In this document: positions 1 through 6,509 of the stretch, one piece after another
How the letters are laid out: each line of letters begins with the position of its first letter
Numbering within the stretch: the first letter of the stretch is position 1
Made by a program: the position numbers and the translations under genes
Source: DRGT01 sp035685445
Lineage (GTDB): Archaea > Thermoproteota > Nitrososphaeria > Nitrososphaerales > Nitrosopumilaceae
Length of the DNA stretch: 13,896 nt
NCBI GenBank assembly: GCA_035685445.1
Contig: DASSAK010000075.1
Location: forward strand, 1 to 13,896
Reading direction: 5' to 3'
Notes under the pieces: model-generated
Database searches by the model: none
What the model saw: only the letters and a program-made list of their open reading frames with translations
Told to the model about the DNA's origin: nothing

Positions 1-1083
1 ATACAAAAACAGAAACTTAGAAAGGGTTTTACGACAGGTACATGTGCCACAGCAGCAGCAAAAGCAGCCATATTATCAATAATCAAACAACAAAAGATTA
101 GAGACGTAAATGTAACTTTACCTAAAGGTAACTTTATTAAAATAAAAATTGAGGCGTGTAAGTTTTCTACAAATTCGGCACGATGTTCAGTAATTAAAGA
201 TGGGGGCGATGATCCAGATGTAACCCATGGAGCAGAAATAATTGCAGATGTGTGTTTGAATGAAAATTCTGGTCAAGTTGAAATTACAGGCGGGGATGGA
301 GTAGGAATAGTTACCAAGCCAGGTTTAGGACTTGAAATAAACAAACCCGCAATAAATCCTGTTCCAAAACAAATGATTAATTCAAATTTGAATGAGGTTG
401 CAAAAGAGATACTTTCAAAAAATGGAATCAAAATTATAATTTCTGTTCCAAAAGGAAAAGAATTAGCTTTGAAAACTGATAATCCTCGATTAGGAATTGT
501 TGGGGGAATTTCAATTCTTGGAACATCAGGCATTGTAATCCCATATTCTACCGCATCATTTGCAGCATCCATTAGACAAAACTTGGATGTTTCATTAGCT
601 CTTGGTAACAATATAGTTGTGTTAACCACCGGTGGACGAAGTGAAGAATTTTCAAAAAAACTTGTAGACTTGCCTGAACATTGTTTTGTTAAAATGGGAG
701 ATTTTTCTGGGTATACAATTCAACAATGTGCTAAGAAAGGAATCAAAAAAGCATACGTTGTAGGATTTATTGGGAAGATTTCTAAGATGGCAATGGGAAT
801 TAAACAGACACACGTTAAAGGTTCTAAAGTCAACATGGATTTTCTTGCAGAACTAGCAAAAGATAGTGGCGCAAATGAAAATCTCGTTTCTCAAATAAAA
901 AAGGCCAATACTGCCAGACATGTTCAAGAGATAATTCAGGAGAATAAACTAGATGAATTTTTTACAAAAATTTGCTCAAAAGTATATGAACACATGGTAG
1001 AATATTCTGAAAACAAGGTTGAACTTGAAATAGTGTTGTATGACTTTGATGGGTCTGTTCTAACTAGATATCCTGAAAGGTAA
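1..1083 (+). CDS. cbiD: Cobalt-precorrin-5B (C1)-methyltransferase CbiD, 5'-partial
   Basis: CbiD is the SAM-dependent enzyme that methylates C-1 of the corrin ring in the anaerobic (early cobalt insertion) cobalamin pathway. The frame is open from the first base of the window to the TAA at 1081-1083, giving 360 visible residues. The first in-frame ATG, GTG or TTG is the GTG at 250, so taking that as the start would wrongly remove the conserved N-terminus. Hallmarks upstream of 250 are RKGFTTGTCATAAAKAA (residues about 8-24) and KDGGDDPDVTHGAEI (about 66-80). Further on are GGDGVGIVTKPGLGLE, the glycine-rich GISILGTSGIV and GDFSGYTIQQC. The visible length nearly matches a full CbiD, so the true start is probably only a few codons before base 1. 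It heads a plus-strand group followed by cbiG 31 bp downstream. Identification is firm; only the start is missing. Confidence 0.95.
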   Translation: MQKQKLRKGFTTGTCATAAAKAAILSIIKQQKIRDVNVTLPKGNFIKIKIEACKFSTNSARCSVIKDGGDDPDVTHGAEIIADVCLNENSGQVEITGGDGVGIVTKPGLGLEINKPAINPVPKQMINSNLNEVAKEILSKNGIKIIISVPKGKELALKTDNPRLGIVGGISILGTSGIVIPYSTASFAASIRQNLDVSLALGNNIVVLTTGGRSEEFSKKLVDLPEHCFVKMGDFSGYTIQQCAKKGIKKAYVVGFIGKISKMAMGIKQTHVKGSKVNMDFLAELAKDSGANENLVSQIKKANTARHVQEIIQENKLDEFFTKICSKVYEHMVEYSENKVELEIVLYDFDGSVLTRYPER

Positions 1084-1114
1084 GATATTTTATTAAATTA
1101 GAAATGATCGTATT

Positions 1115-2170
1115 GTGGAAAAAATTTCAGTTCTTGCAATCACAAAAAATGGAATAAAAATTGGGATATCCCTTAAGGAATTATATCCTAATTGGACAGT
1201 TTTTGCGCCTGAAAAATTCTCAAATAATGATTCTAAAATAGATTGGTATTCTGAATCAACTTCTGAAAAAATTGAAAAACTTTTCAAAACAAATGATGCT
1301 TTGATTTGTTTGTTTTCTCTTGGTGCCGTAATTAGATTGATATCTCCTTATATCAAGAACAAAAAAACTGATCCTGCGGTCCTTGTTATTGATGATAAGG
1401 TGAATTTTGTGATAAGTGTACTTTCTGGTCATCTAGGCGGTGCCAATGAATTAACTGAACAAATTGCAAAAAAACTTGATGCAACGCCCGTAATTACTAC
1501 TGCAGCTGATGTTAACAAAACGATTGCAGTTGATCTTGTTGGAAAAGAATTTGGATGGAAAATAGAGGACGATTCTACAGTGACAAAAATTAGTGCATTA
1601 ATGGTGAATGAAGAAAAAATTGGTGTGTATCAAGATGCGGGAAATAAGAATTGGTGGAAAGGCGATTTACCAAAAAATGTAACAATTTATTCATCTTTTG
1701 ATGAATTAAAAAATTCGAGATCAAAAGGATTTTTGATAATTTCAGATAAGAAAATAAAATCAGAAATTTTAAAAGATGCAGTAGTTTATAGGCCACCTAA
1801 TCTTGTTGTAGGAGTTGGATTACATTGGGACACTCCCAAAAATACAATTAAAAAAGGATTACAATTATGTCTTGAAAAAAATAATCTTAGTTATTTGTCA
1901 ATTGCAAAGTTTGTTTCGTTGAAAAAATCACAAGACGTTAAAGGTTTAATTGAAATTGGAAAAGAAATGAACATTCCTGTAGAATATTTTGAAAAAGATG
2001 ATTTAACAAATGTCAATGTTCCTAATCCATCGTCAACTGTTCAAGCATTTGAAGGAACGCCTAGTGTGTCTGAAGCTTCTGCTATCAAAGCTTCAAGAGG
2101 TCAATTAATAGTGCAAAAACAGAAATTTCCTCCAAACTTGACTATAGCAATAGCGAGGATTCCAAATTGA
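1115..2170 (+). CDS. cbiG: Cobalt-precorrin-5A hydrolase CbiG
   Basis: CbiG opens the ring-A delta-lactone of cobalt-precorrin-5A and releases the C-20 carbon as acetaldehyde, preparing the substrate for CbiD. The 351-aa protein shows the family layout. The N-terminal/central region has FSLGAVIRLISPYIKNKKTD (residues 67-86) and LSGHLGGANELTEQIAKKL (103-121). The C-terminal domain starts near PPNLVVGVGLHWDTP (227-241) and contains PSSTVQAFEGTPSVSEASA (305-323). The glycine loop, often GIGCRKGT-like in homologues, reads GVGLHWDT here, so the usual Cys and Arg are absent. The start is GTG at 1115; no ATG lies in frame just upstream and no Shine-Dalgarno site is visible. An AT-rich stretch at 1087-1100 might carry a promoter, but spacing to cbiD (31 bp) also allows co-transcription. 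The stop TGA overlaps the TTG start of cbiX by 4 bp, which suggests translational coupling. Confidence 0.93.
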   Translation: MEKISVLAITKNGIKIGISLKELYPNWTVFAPEKFSNNDSKIDWYSESTSEKIEKLFKTNDALICLFSLGAVIRLISPYIKNKKTDPAVLVIDDKVNFVISVLSGHLGGANELTEQIAKKLDATPVITTAADVNKTIAVDLVGKEFGWKIEDDSTVTKISALMVNEEKIGVYQDAGNKNWWKGDLPKNVTIYSSFDELKNSRSKGFLIISDKKIKSEILKDAVVYRPPNLVVGVGLHWDTPKNTIKKGLQLCLEKNNLSYLSIAKFVSLKKSQDVKGLIEIGKEMNIPVEYFEKDDLTNVNVPNPSSTVQAFEGTPSVSEASAIKASRGQLIVQKQKFPPNLTIAIARIPN

Positions 2171-2919
2171 AAAGAGGGTTACTTTTGATCGACAGAGGTA
2201 GTAGAGAAAAAGAAGCAAAAGATGAGCTTGATTTTATATGTAAAAGAGTGAAAGAAAAGGGAAATTATGAATTTTCTAATTATTGTTTTTTGGAGGTAAT
2301 TCCTCCATTTATTGAAGAAGGGATTAGAAAATCCCTTACTAGTAAAGTAGATTGCTTAACAATTGTTCCATATTTTCTATATCCTGGAAAAAAGGTAAAA
2401 GCTGCTGTTAGTGATGCAATAAAATTTCAGGCCAATACTAATGTGAAATTTGTTGTAACAAAGCCAATGAGCATGCATAAAACAATGGTAGAGTTGGTAG
2501 ATAATCGAATAACTACTTCGCTTAAAATTGATGGTTTGAATTTATCAAAAAAGGATGTTGATGTTTTGATAATTGGTCATGGAAGTAAAGATCCTAATGC
2601 ACACCTTTCCATAAAGTATGTAGTTAAGGGATTACAAAACACATACAAAAATGTGAGTCATTGTTTTTTAGAAATTGAAGAGCCAAACATAGCTCAAGGA
2701 ATTTCTAACTGTGAAAAAGATAATCCCAAGGTACTAGTAATTGTGTTTTATTTTCTTCATGAAGGTGCACATGTAAAGCGTGATATTTATGAAGACCTTA
2801 ATCCAGCGCTTGAAAAAAGTAGTTTAAAGAAAGTCATTATAACGAAACATATTGGTACGGATGAAAAAATGGTTGATTTAATTATTGAGAGAGCAAAGGA
2901 GGTCGAAAATGCTAACTGA
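2167..2919 (+). CDS. cbiX: Tandem-domain sirohydrochlorin cobaltochelatase CbiX
   Basis: CbiX inserts Co2+ into sirohydrochlorin, the committing metal-insertion step of anaerobic cobalamin synthesis. The 250-aa protein is two CbiX-like halves in tandem. The N-half has LLLIDRGSR (5-13), FLEVIPPFIEEGI (41-53) and VPYFLYPGKKV (67-77). The C-half has LIIGHGSKD (134-142), FLEIEEPNIAQGI (167-179) and FYFLHEGAHVKRDI (194-207). The two metal-binding histidines known in the family appear only in the C-half (H138 in GHGS, H202 in EGAHV). The matching N-half positions are R10 and K76, so that half is probably non-catalytic; this is inferred from aligning the halves by eye. The start is the TTG at 2167 inside the cbiG stop, with GAGG (2155-2158) upstream as a weak ribosome site; it places the protein start right at the conserved RGLLLIDRG strand. 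A ferrochelatase-like role is less likely given the flanking cbi genes. Confidence 0.9.
   Translation: MKRGLLLIDRGSREKEAKDELDFICKRVKEKGNYEFSNYCFLEVIPPFIEEGIRKSLTSKVDCLTIVPYFLYPGKKVKAAVSDAIKFQANTNVKFVVTKPMSMHKTMVELVDNRITTSLKIDGLNLSKKDVDVLIIGHGSKDPNAHLSIKYVVKGLQNTYKNVSHCFLEIEEPNIAQGISNCEKDNPKVLVIVFYFLHEGAHVKRDIYEDLNPALEKSSLKKVIITKHIGTDEKMVDLIIERAKEVENAN
2895..2903 (+). promoter_or_regulatory. Strong Shine-Dalgarno site for cbiC
   Basis: AAAGGAGGT, the best ribosome-binding site in the window, ends 5 nt before ATG 2909. It lies inside the last codons of cbiX. It decides the cbiC start against the in-frame TTG at 2885, which would add eight non-conserved residues. An internal SD fits translation of cbiC within a polycistronic message. 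Confidence 0.85.
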
Positions 2920-3529
2920 AAAAGGGCAATCAATTGAAGATGCAAGTATGCAAATTATTGAAAATGAAATTGGATCACATAATTATAATAAAAAAGAGTG
3001 GGCGATAGTTAGAAGAGTAATTCATTCAACCGCTGATTTTGATTTTGCAAAAAATAATTCAATAATTTTTCATAATGATGCAATTGAAAATGGAATTAAT
3101 GCACTTAAGATGGGATGTAGTATTGTAGCTGATGTAAACGGAGTTGTTGGTCTGATTAACAAACAACGAGTTAAAGAATTTAATAACAACATTATTTGTA
3201 AGATTTCTGATCCTAAAGTTGCTTTACAAGCACAAAAAGAAAACAAGACAAAATCTCAAATGTCTATGAGAATGTCCTCTACAGATATTGATGGAGGAAT
3301 AGTAGTTATTGGAAATGCTCCTACTGCTTTACTTGAGATTATTCAGATGATAAAAGAAAATTCAATAAAACCTGCCCTAGTAGTAGGCATTCCTGTAGGT
3401 TTCATTTCCGCTGCAGAATCAAAGAAAGAATTGGCAAAAATGAATATTCCTTTCATAACAAACATAGGTAGAAAGGGAGGAAGTCCTTCTGCTGCTGCAA
3501 TAATAAATGCTTTATACAAATTAATCTAA
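2909..3529 (+). CDS. cbiC: Cobalt-precorrin-8 methylmutase CbiC
   Basis: CbiC catalyses the 1,5-sigmatropic shift of the methyl group from C-11 to C-12, turning cobalt-precorrin-8 into cobyrinate. The 206-aa protein starts with the typical SIEDASMQIIENEIG helix (8-22). It carries RRVIHSTAD (35-43) with the family's catalytic histidine at H39, then DVNGVVGLI (75-83), GNAPTALLEI (135-144) and VVGIPVGFISAAESK (158-172), ending with IGRKGGSPSAAAIINAL (186-202). All are standard CbiC blocks, and the length is normal. ATG 2909 is chosen because of the perfect AGGAGGT just upstream; it overlaps the end of cbiX by 11 bp. The stop at 3527-3529 lies one base from the stop of the convergent cbiA, and a T7 run follows. 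Confidence 0.95.
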   Translation: MLTEKGQSIEDASMQIIENEIGSHNYNKKEWAIVRRVIHSTADFDFAKNNSIIFHNDAIENGINALKMGCSIVADVNGVVGLINKQRVKEFNNNIICKISDPKVALQAQKENKTKSQMSMRMSSTDIDGGIVVIGNAPTALLEIIQMIKENSIKPALVVGIPVGFISAAESKKELAKMNIPFITNIGRKGGSPSAAAIINALYKLI

Positions 3530-3530
3530 A

Positions 3531-4886
3531 TTATTTTTTTGAATTTATAATACAACTTTCGACAAATTTTTTGGCATAATCAGAGCTATCAAAGTACAGA
3601 TGATTATAAGAAGCTAAAGTGTTGTATTCCATTAATCCATCTTGTTTGTTTTTAATACCATTTCCAATAGAAAGTGATAATGCAAATTTAGAGTCACGTG
3701 GAATTGATTCAATTTCTGAATAATGGAATTCATGTCCTCTAAAATTTTTTAATTTGGAGAATAGTATACAATTTGATGTTACTTTTCCTTTAGTATAATT
3801 AAGAGTCATTTTTTTTGTCATCTTTGTTTCTGCGTCAAATAAACCCACCATTGAGAATTTTTTTCTTCCATAATCAATTGATTTTGTAAGATACATCAAT
3901 CCACCACACTCTGCATAAATTGGAATTTCTTTTTCAGCTAATTTTTTAATTGTTTTTTTCATTTTTTGATTTTTTTGTAATAAATTACCTAATACTTCTG
4001 GAAATCCTCCCCCAATATAGATACCATCACAGTCAAGAAATTTTTGATCTGATATAGGACTAAAATATTTAATTTGAGCTCCTTCCCGTTTTAATGCGTT
4101 TAAATTATCATGATAATAAAAATTAAAAGAGTTATCAAGAGCAACAGCTATCATAGTTTTTGGTTTCTTAATTTTTTTATCTTTATGTTTAGAAAGTGAA
4201 CCAGCCTTATTACTGAGCATTATTAATTTATCAATATCAATGTAATCAGAAATTTTTTTTGCAATTAGATGAATTTGGTTTCTAGAAGACTTTTTTTCAA
4301 TAGTTGGTATTAATCCCAAATGTCGCGATTCTAGAACGAATTCAGAGTTTTTTGGAACTGCTCCAACTACTGGAATACGTAATGATTGTAAAGCTTGTTT
4401 ACATAATTTTTCATGTTTTTTGCTTCCTAATTTATTTAAAATTATGCCAACTATTCGAGAATTCTTGTTAAATTTTTGGAATCCAAGTGCTGTAGCAGCA
4501 ATAGAACGAGCTGTTTTGCTAGCATCTAAGACCAAAATTACAGGTGATTTTAGAATATTAGCTACATTATGAGTACTAGCATAGTTTGATAATCCTGAAA
4601 ATCCATCATAATATCCCATTACACCTTCTATAATAGAACAATCAGATGTAGAATTTTTTGTAAATGATACAATTAATTCCTTATTTCCCATAATCCAAAC
4701 ATCAAGATTCCTTGTATCGTTTTTTGAAACTGATGAAAGATAGCTTGGATCAATATAATCAGGTCCAATCTTAAAAGGTTGAATTGAGTAACCTCTTTTT
4801 TTCATGCCATAGATTATTGCACACGTGATCGCTGTTTTCCCAACGCCACTTGTTGCTCCAGAAATGACTAATCTTGGAATTTTCAA
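3531..4886 (-). CDS. cbiA: Cobyrinate a,c-diamide synthase CbiA
   Basis: CbiA uses ATP and glutamine to amidate the a and c acetate side chains of cobyrinate. Numbered from TTG 4886 (451 aa), an N-terminal dethiobiotin-synthetase-like ATPase domain has LVISGATSGVGKTAI (6-20), FKIGPDYIDPSYL (38-50), RNLDVWIMG (59-67) and IIEGVMGYYDG (85-95). A C-terminal class I glutaminase-like domain has GIYIGGGFPEVLG (288-300), PIYAECGGLMYLT (322-334) with nucleophile C327, and GHEFHYSEIE (384-393). The end, ASYNHLYF, is close to the usual ASYxHxHF. The frame stays open to another TTG at 4944-4946, which would add 20 Lys/Asn-rich residues. I prefer 4886 because homologues start at the KIPRLVISG strand and a TTTAAATA box sits about 28 bp upstream. 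It converges on cbiC and diverges from cobO. The similar hydrogenobyrinate enzyme CobB is unlikely beside cbiD/G/X/C. Confidence 0.93.
   Translation of the reverse strand: MKIPRLVISGATSGVGKTAITCAIIYGMKKRGYSIQPFKIGPDYIDPSYLSSVSKNDTRNLDVWIMGNKELIVSFTKNSTSDCSIIEGVMGYYDGFSGLSNYASTHNVANILKSPVILVLDASKTARSIAATALGFQKFNKNSRIVGIILNKLGSKKHEKLCKQALQSLRIPVVGAVPKNSEFVLESRHLGLIPTIEKKSSRNQIHLIAKKISDYIDIDKLIMLSNKAGSLSKHKDKKIKKPKTMIAVALDNSFNFYYHDNLNALKREGAQIKYFSPISDQKFLDCDGIYIGGGFPEVLGNLLQKNQKMKKTIKKLAEKEIPIYAECGGLMYLTKSIDYGRKKFSMVGLFDAETKMTKKMTLNYTKGKVTSNCILFSKLKNFRGHEFHYSEIESIPRDSKFALSLSIGNGIKNKQDGLMEYNTLASYNHLYFDSSDYAKKFVESCIINSKK
3534..3540 (+). terminator. Oligo-T terminator after cbiC
   Basis: Seven consecutive T residues begin 5 bp after the cbiC stop, matching the U-tract type of archaeal termination signal. 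The same bases are the last lysine codons of the convergent cbiA. Call is by pattern only. Confidence 0.55.
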
Positions 4887-4909
4887 TTCGCATTCATAGA
4901 TCGGTTTTT

Positions 4910-4917
4910 TATTTAAA
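4910..4917 (-). promoter_or_regulatory. TATA-like box for cbiA
   Basis: The minus strand reads TTTAAATA, centred about 27-28 nt from TTG 4886. This is the usual archaeal TATA-to-start-site distance, so the transcript would begin at or next to the start codon (leaderless). If translation instead began at 4946 this box would lie inside the gene. Confidence 0.5.
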
Positions 4918-4977
4918 TTATGGTTCTTTTTCAAAAATTTTCTCAATCTTTTTAGTTAGTATTTTTGAACTTTCAAT

Positions 4978-5511
4978 ATGGGAAAAGATGGATTAGTTAT
5001 AGTCTACACAGGTGGCGGTAAAGGAAAAACAACTGCATCATTAGGTATGGCATTAAGGGCAGTTGGATATAATCATAAAATTTGTATGATTCAATTTATC
5101 AAGGGTTCATGGCATTATGGTGAAATCGATTCATCAAAAAGATTAGAACCGGAATTTGAAATAATTGCAGCTGGAAAGGGATTTGTGGGGATTATTGATG
5201 ATAATAGTACGAAAGAAGAACACAAAGAAGTTGCAAAACAAGCAATTAGTATTTGTAAAGAAAAAATTCAATCTGAAAAATATGATATCATAATTTTAGA
5301 TGAAGTGAATTATGCAATAAATTTAGGATTGATTAAAGTGAATGATGTTTTAGATTTAATAAAAATAAAGCCTTCACAACTTAATCTTGTACTTACTGGA
5401 AATTATGCGCCGCCAGAAATTATTGAATTGGCTGACCTAGTTACCGAAATGAAGGAAATAAAACATCCATTCCAAATGGGAATAAAAGCAAAAAAAGGAA
5501 TTGATTTCTAG
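4978..5511 (+). CDS. cobO: Cob(I)yrinic acid a,c-diamide (corrinoid) adenosyltransferase, CobO/CobA/BtuR family
   Basis: This enzyme transfers the 5'-deoxyadenosyl group of ATP to Co(I) of corrinoids, for new synthesis and salvage. The 177-aa protein is full-length for the CobO/CobA/BtuR family, which is unrelated to the PduO type. It has an unusual-type P-loop TGGGKGKTTASLGMALRAVG (11-30), MIQFIKGSW (37-45), DIIILDEVNYAINLGLI (103-119) with the DE pair, LVLTGNYAPPEIIELADLVT (137-156), and the C-terminal HPFQMGIKAKKGIDF. ATG 4978 has no Shine-Dalgarno site. A weak TATA-like TTTAGTTA at 4951-4958 lies about 23 bp upstream, again suggesting a leaderless message. It diverges from cbiA across a short shared intergenic region and precedes aIF2 alpha by 39 bp, which has its own TATA-like box. 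Identification is firm. Confidence 0.95.
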   Translation: MGKDGLVIVYTGGGKGKTTASLGMALRAVGYNHKICMIQFIKGSWHYGEIDSSKRLEPEFEIIAAGKGFVGIIDDNSTKEEHKEVAKQAISICKEKIQSEKYDIIILDEVNYAINLGLIKVNDVLDLIKIKPSQLNLVLTGNYAPPEIIELADLVTEMKEIKHPFQMGIKAKKGIDF

Positions 5512-5520
5512 TCAGCAACA

Positions 5521-5528
5521 TTAAATTA
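5521..5528 (+). promoter_or_regulatory. TATA-like box for aIF2 alpha-nop10
   Basis: TTAAATTA is centred about 26-27 nt upstream of ATG 5551, in the 39-bp gap after cobO. The spacing predicts transcription starting at or very near the ATG. It suggests the translation genes are expressed independently of cobO. Confidence 0.5.
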
Positions 5529-5550
5529 CACACCACAAAACTTAGAGCTA

Positions 5551-6354
5551 ATGTCAACAAAAGTAGAAGAGTTGCCTGAACAAGGTGAAATTGTTATTGC
5601 GACAGTTACAAAAATCATGGATCATGGAGCATATGTTAGTCTTGATGAATATGACGGAATTCAAGGATTTTTGCATGTATCTGAAATTGCACCAGGATGG
5701 ATTAGATCTGTTGGGAGATATGTAAAAGAGGGAGAGAAAAAAGTTTTACTTGTAAAGAAAGTAAATCCAAAAAGAACCGATATTGATTTGTCTTTAAAAC
5801 AAGTTTCAAACGATCAAAAGAAGAGAAAATTACTTGAGGTAAAAAGACATGAAAAAGGAAGTACATTAATTAAAAAAGTTCAGGAAAAGGCAAAATTATC
5901 AAAAAGCGATATAGAAAAGTTGGAAGACTCACTTTATTCAAAATATGACACAATTTATGATGCTTTTATGGATATAGCAAGAAATGGAATTTCAGTAATT
6001 GAAGAATTAAAAATTCCAAAAAAAGCAGTTTCTGCCCTAGAAGAAATAAGTTCAAAAATGAAGTTGCCATCAGTAGAAATCAGAGGTGTTTTAGAAATCT
6101 CAAACAAAATGCCTGATGGAGTAGAAATTATTAAAAATACACTTCTTAATGTAATGAAAAATGAAAATGGAAAAAATATTCAAATCACTTACTTGGGAGC
6201 TCCAAAATATAGATTGGCGGTAACGGCTCAAGATTTTAAATCAGCTGAAAAAATTATGAAACCAATACTTGAAGAAATTCAACAAGCTATAGAAAAGAAA
6301 AAGGGTACATTCAAGTTTACTAGAGAAGAATCAAAAAAAACACGTGAAAGTTAA
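5551..6354 (+). CDS. Translation initiation factor aIF2 subunit alpha
   Basis: The alpha subunit of archaeal IF2 works with beta and gamma to deliver initiator Met-tRNA to the small ribosomal subunit. The 267-aa protein has an N-terminal S1/OB domain (about 10-85) with GEIVIATVTKIMDHGAYVSL (12-31), GIQGFLHVSEIAPGWIRS (36-53) and VNPKRTDIDLSLKQVS (71-86). A helical middle domain follows (about 87-170), then a C-terminal alpha/beta domain with GVEIIKNTLL and YLGAPKYRLAV, the part that binds gamma. The position matching eukaryotic Ser51 in SELS is Ala47 here (HVSEIA), so eukaryote-style Ser51 phosphorylation is not possible at that site. ATG 5551 follows a TATA-like box at the leaderless distance. 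The TAA stop shares its last A with the ATG of nop10. Length and domain order are those of the family. Confidence 0.95.
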   Translation: MSTKVEELPEQGEIVIATVTKIMDHGAYVSLDEYDGIQGFLHVSEIAPGWIRSVGRYVKEGEKKVLLVKKVNPKRTDIDLSLKQVSNDQKKRKLLEVKRHEKGSTLIKKVQEKAKLSKSDIEKLEDSLYSKYDTIYDAFMDIARNGISVIEELKIPKKAVSALEEISSKMKLPSVEIRGVLEISNKMPDGVEIIKNTLLNVMKNENGKNIQITYLGAPKYRLAVTAQDFKSAEKIMKPILEEIQQAIEKKKGTFKFTREESKKTRES

Positions 6355-6509
6355 TGCGCTTCCAATTAAGAAGATGTGTAAAATGTGAAAAATATACATT
6401 GAAATTAAAATGTCCTATTTGTAATCATGAAACGATCTCTGCTCATCCAGCAAAGTTTTCCCCAGACGATAAATACATTCGATACAGACTTGCGGAGAGA
6501 TACAACTAA
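6354..6509 (+). CDS. nop10: H/ACA RNP component Nop10
   Basis: Nop10 is the small zinc-ribbon subunit of H/ACA ribonucleoproteins. It bridges Cbf5 and L7Ae for RNA-guided pseudouridylation of rRNA. The 51-aa protein is complete and unmistakable: two CxxC pairs in MRFQLRRCVKCEKYTLK (C8, C11) and KCPICNHET (C20, C23), then AHPAKFSPDDKYIRYRLAER (30-49), the conserved Cbf5-binding segment. Because it is so short it is easily missed. Its ATG overlaps the aIF2 alpha stop (TAATG), so the two genes are translationally linked; aIF2 alpha-nop10 adjacency is a known archaeal arrangement. Its stop overlaps the end of the convergent STT3 gene by 4 bp. Confidence 0.96.
   Translation: MRFQLRRCVKCEKYTLKLKCPICNHETISAHPAKFSPDDKYIRYRLAERYN

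Noticed and set aside
2885..2908. Upstream TTG start for cbiC
   Set aside because: It adds eight non-conserved residues and lies before the strong Shine-Dalgarno site that points to ATG 2909.
4887..4977. Cobalamin riboswitch between cbiA and cobO
   Set aside because: The gap is only 91 bp and AT-rich, with no B12-box-like or structured GC-rich segment, and both genes appear leaderless.
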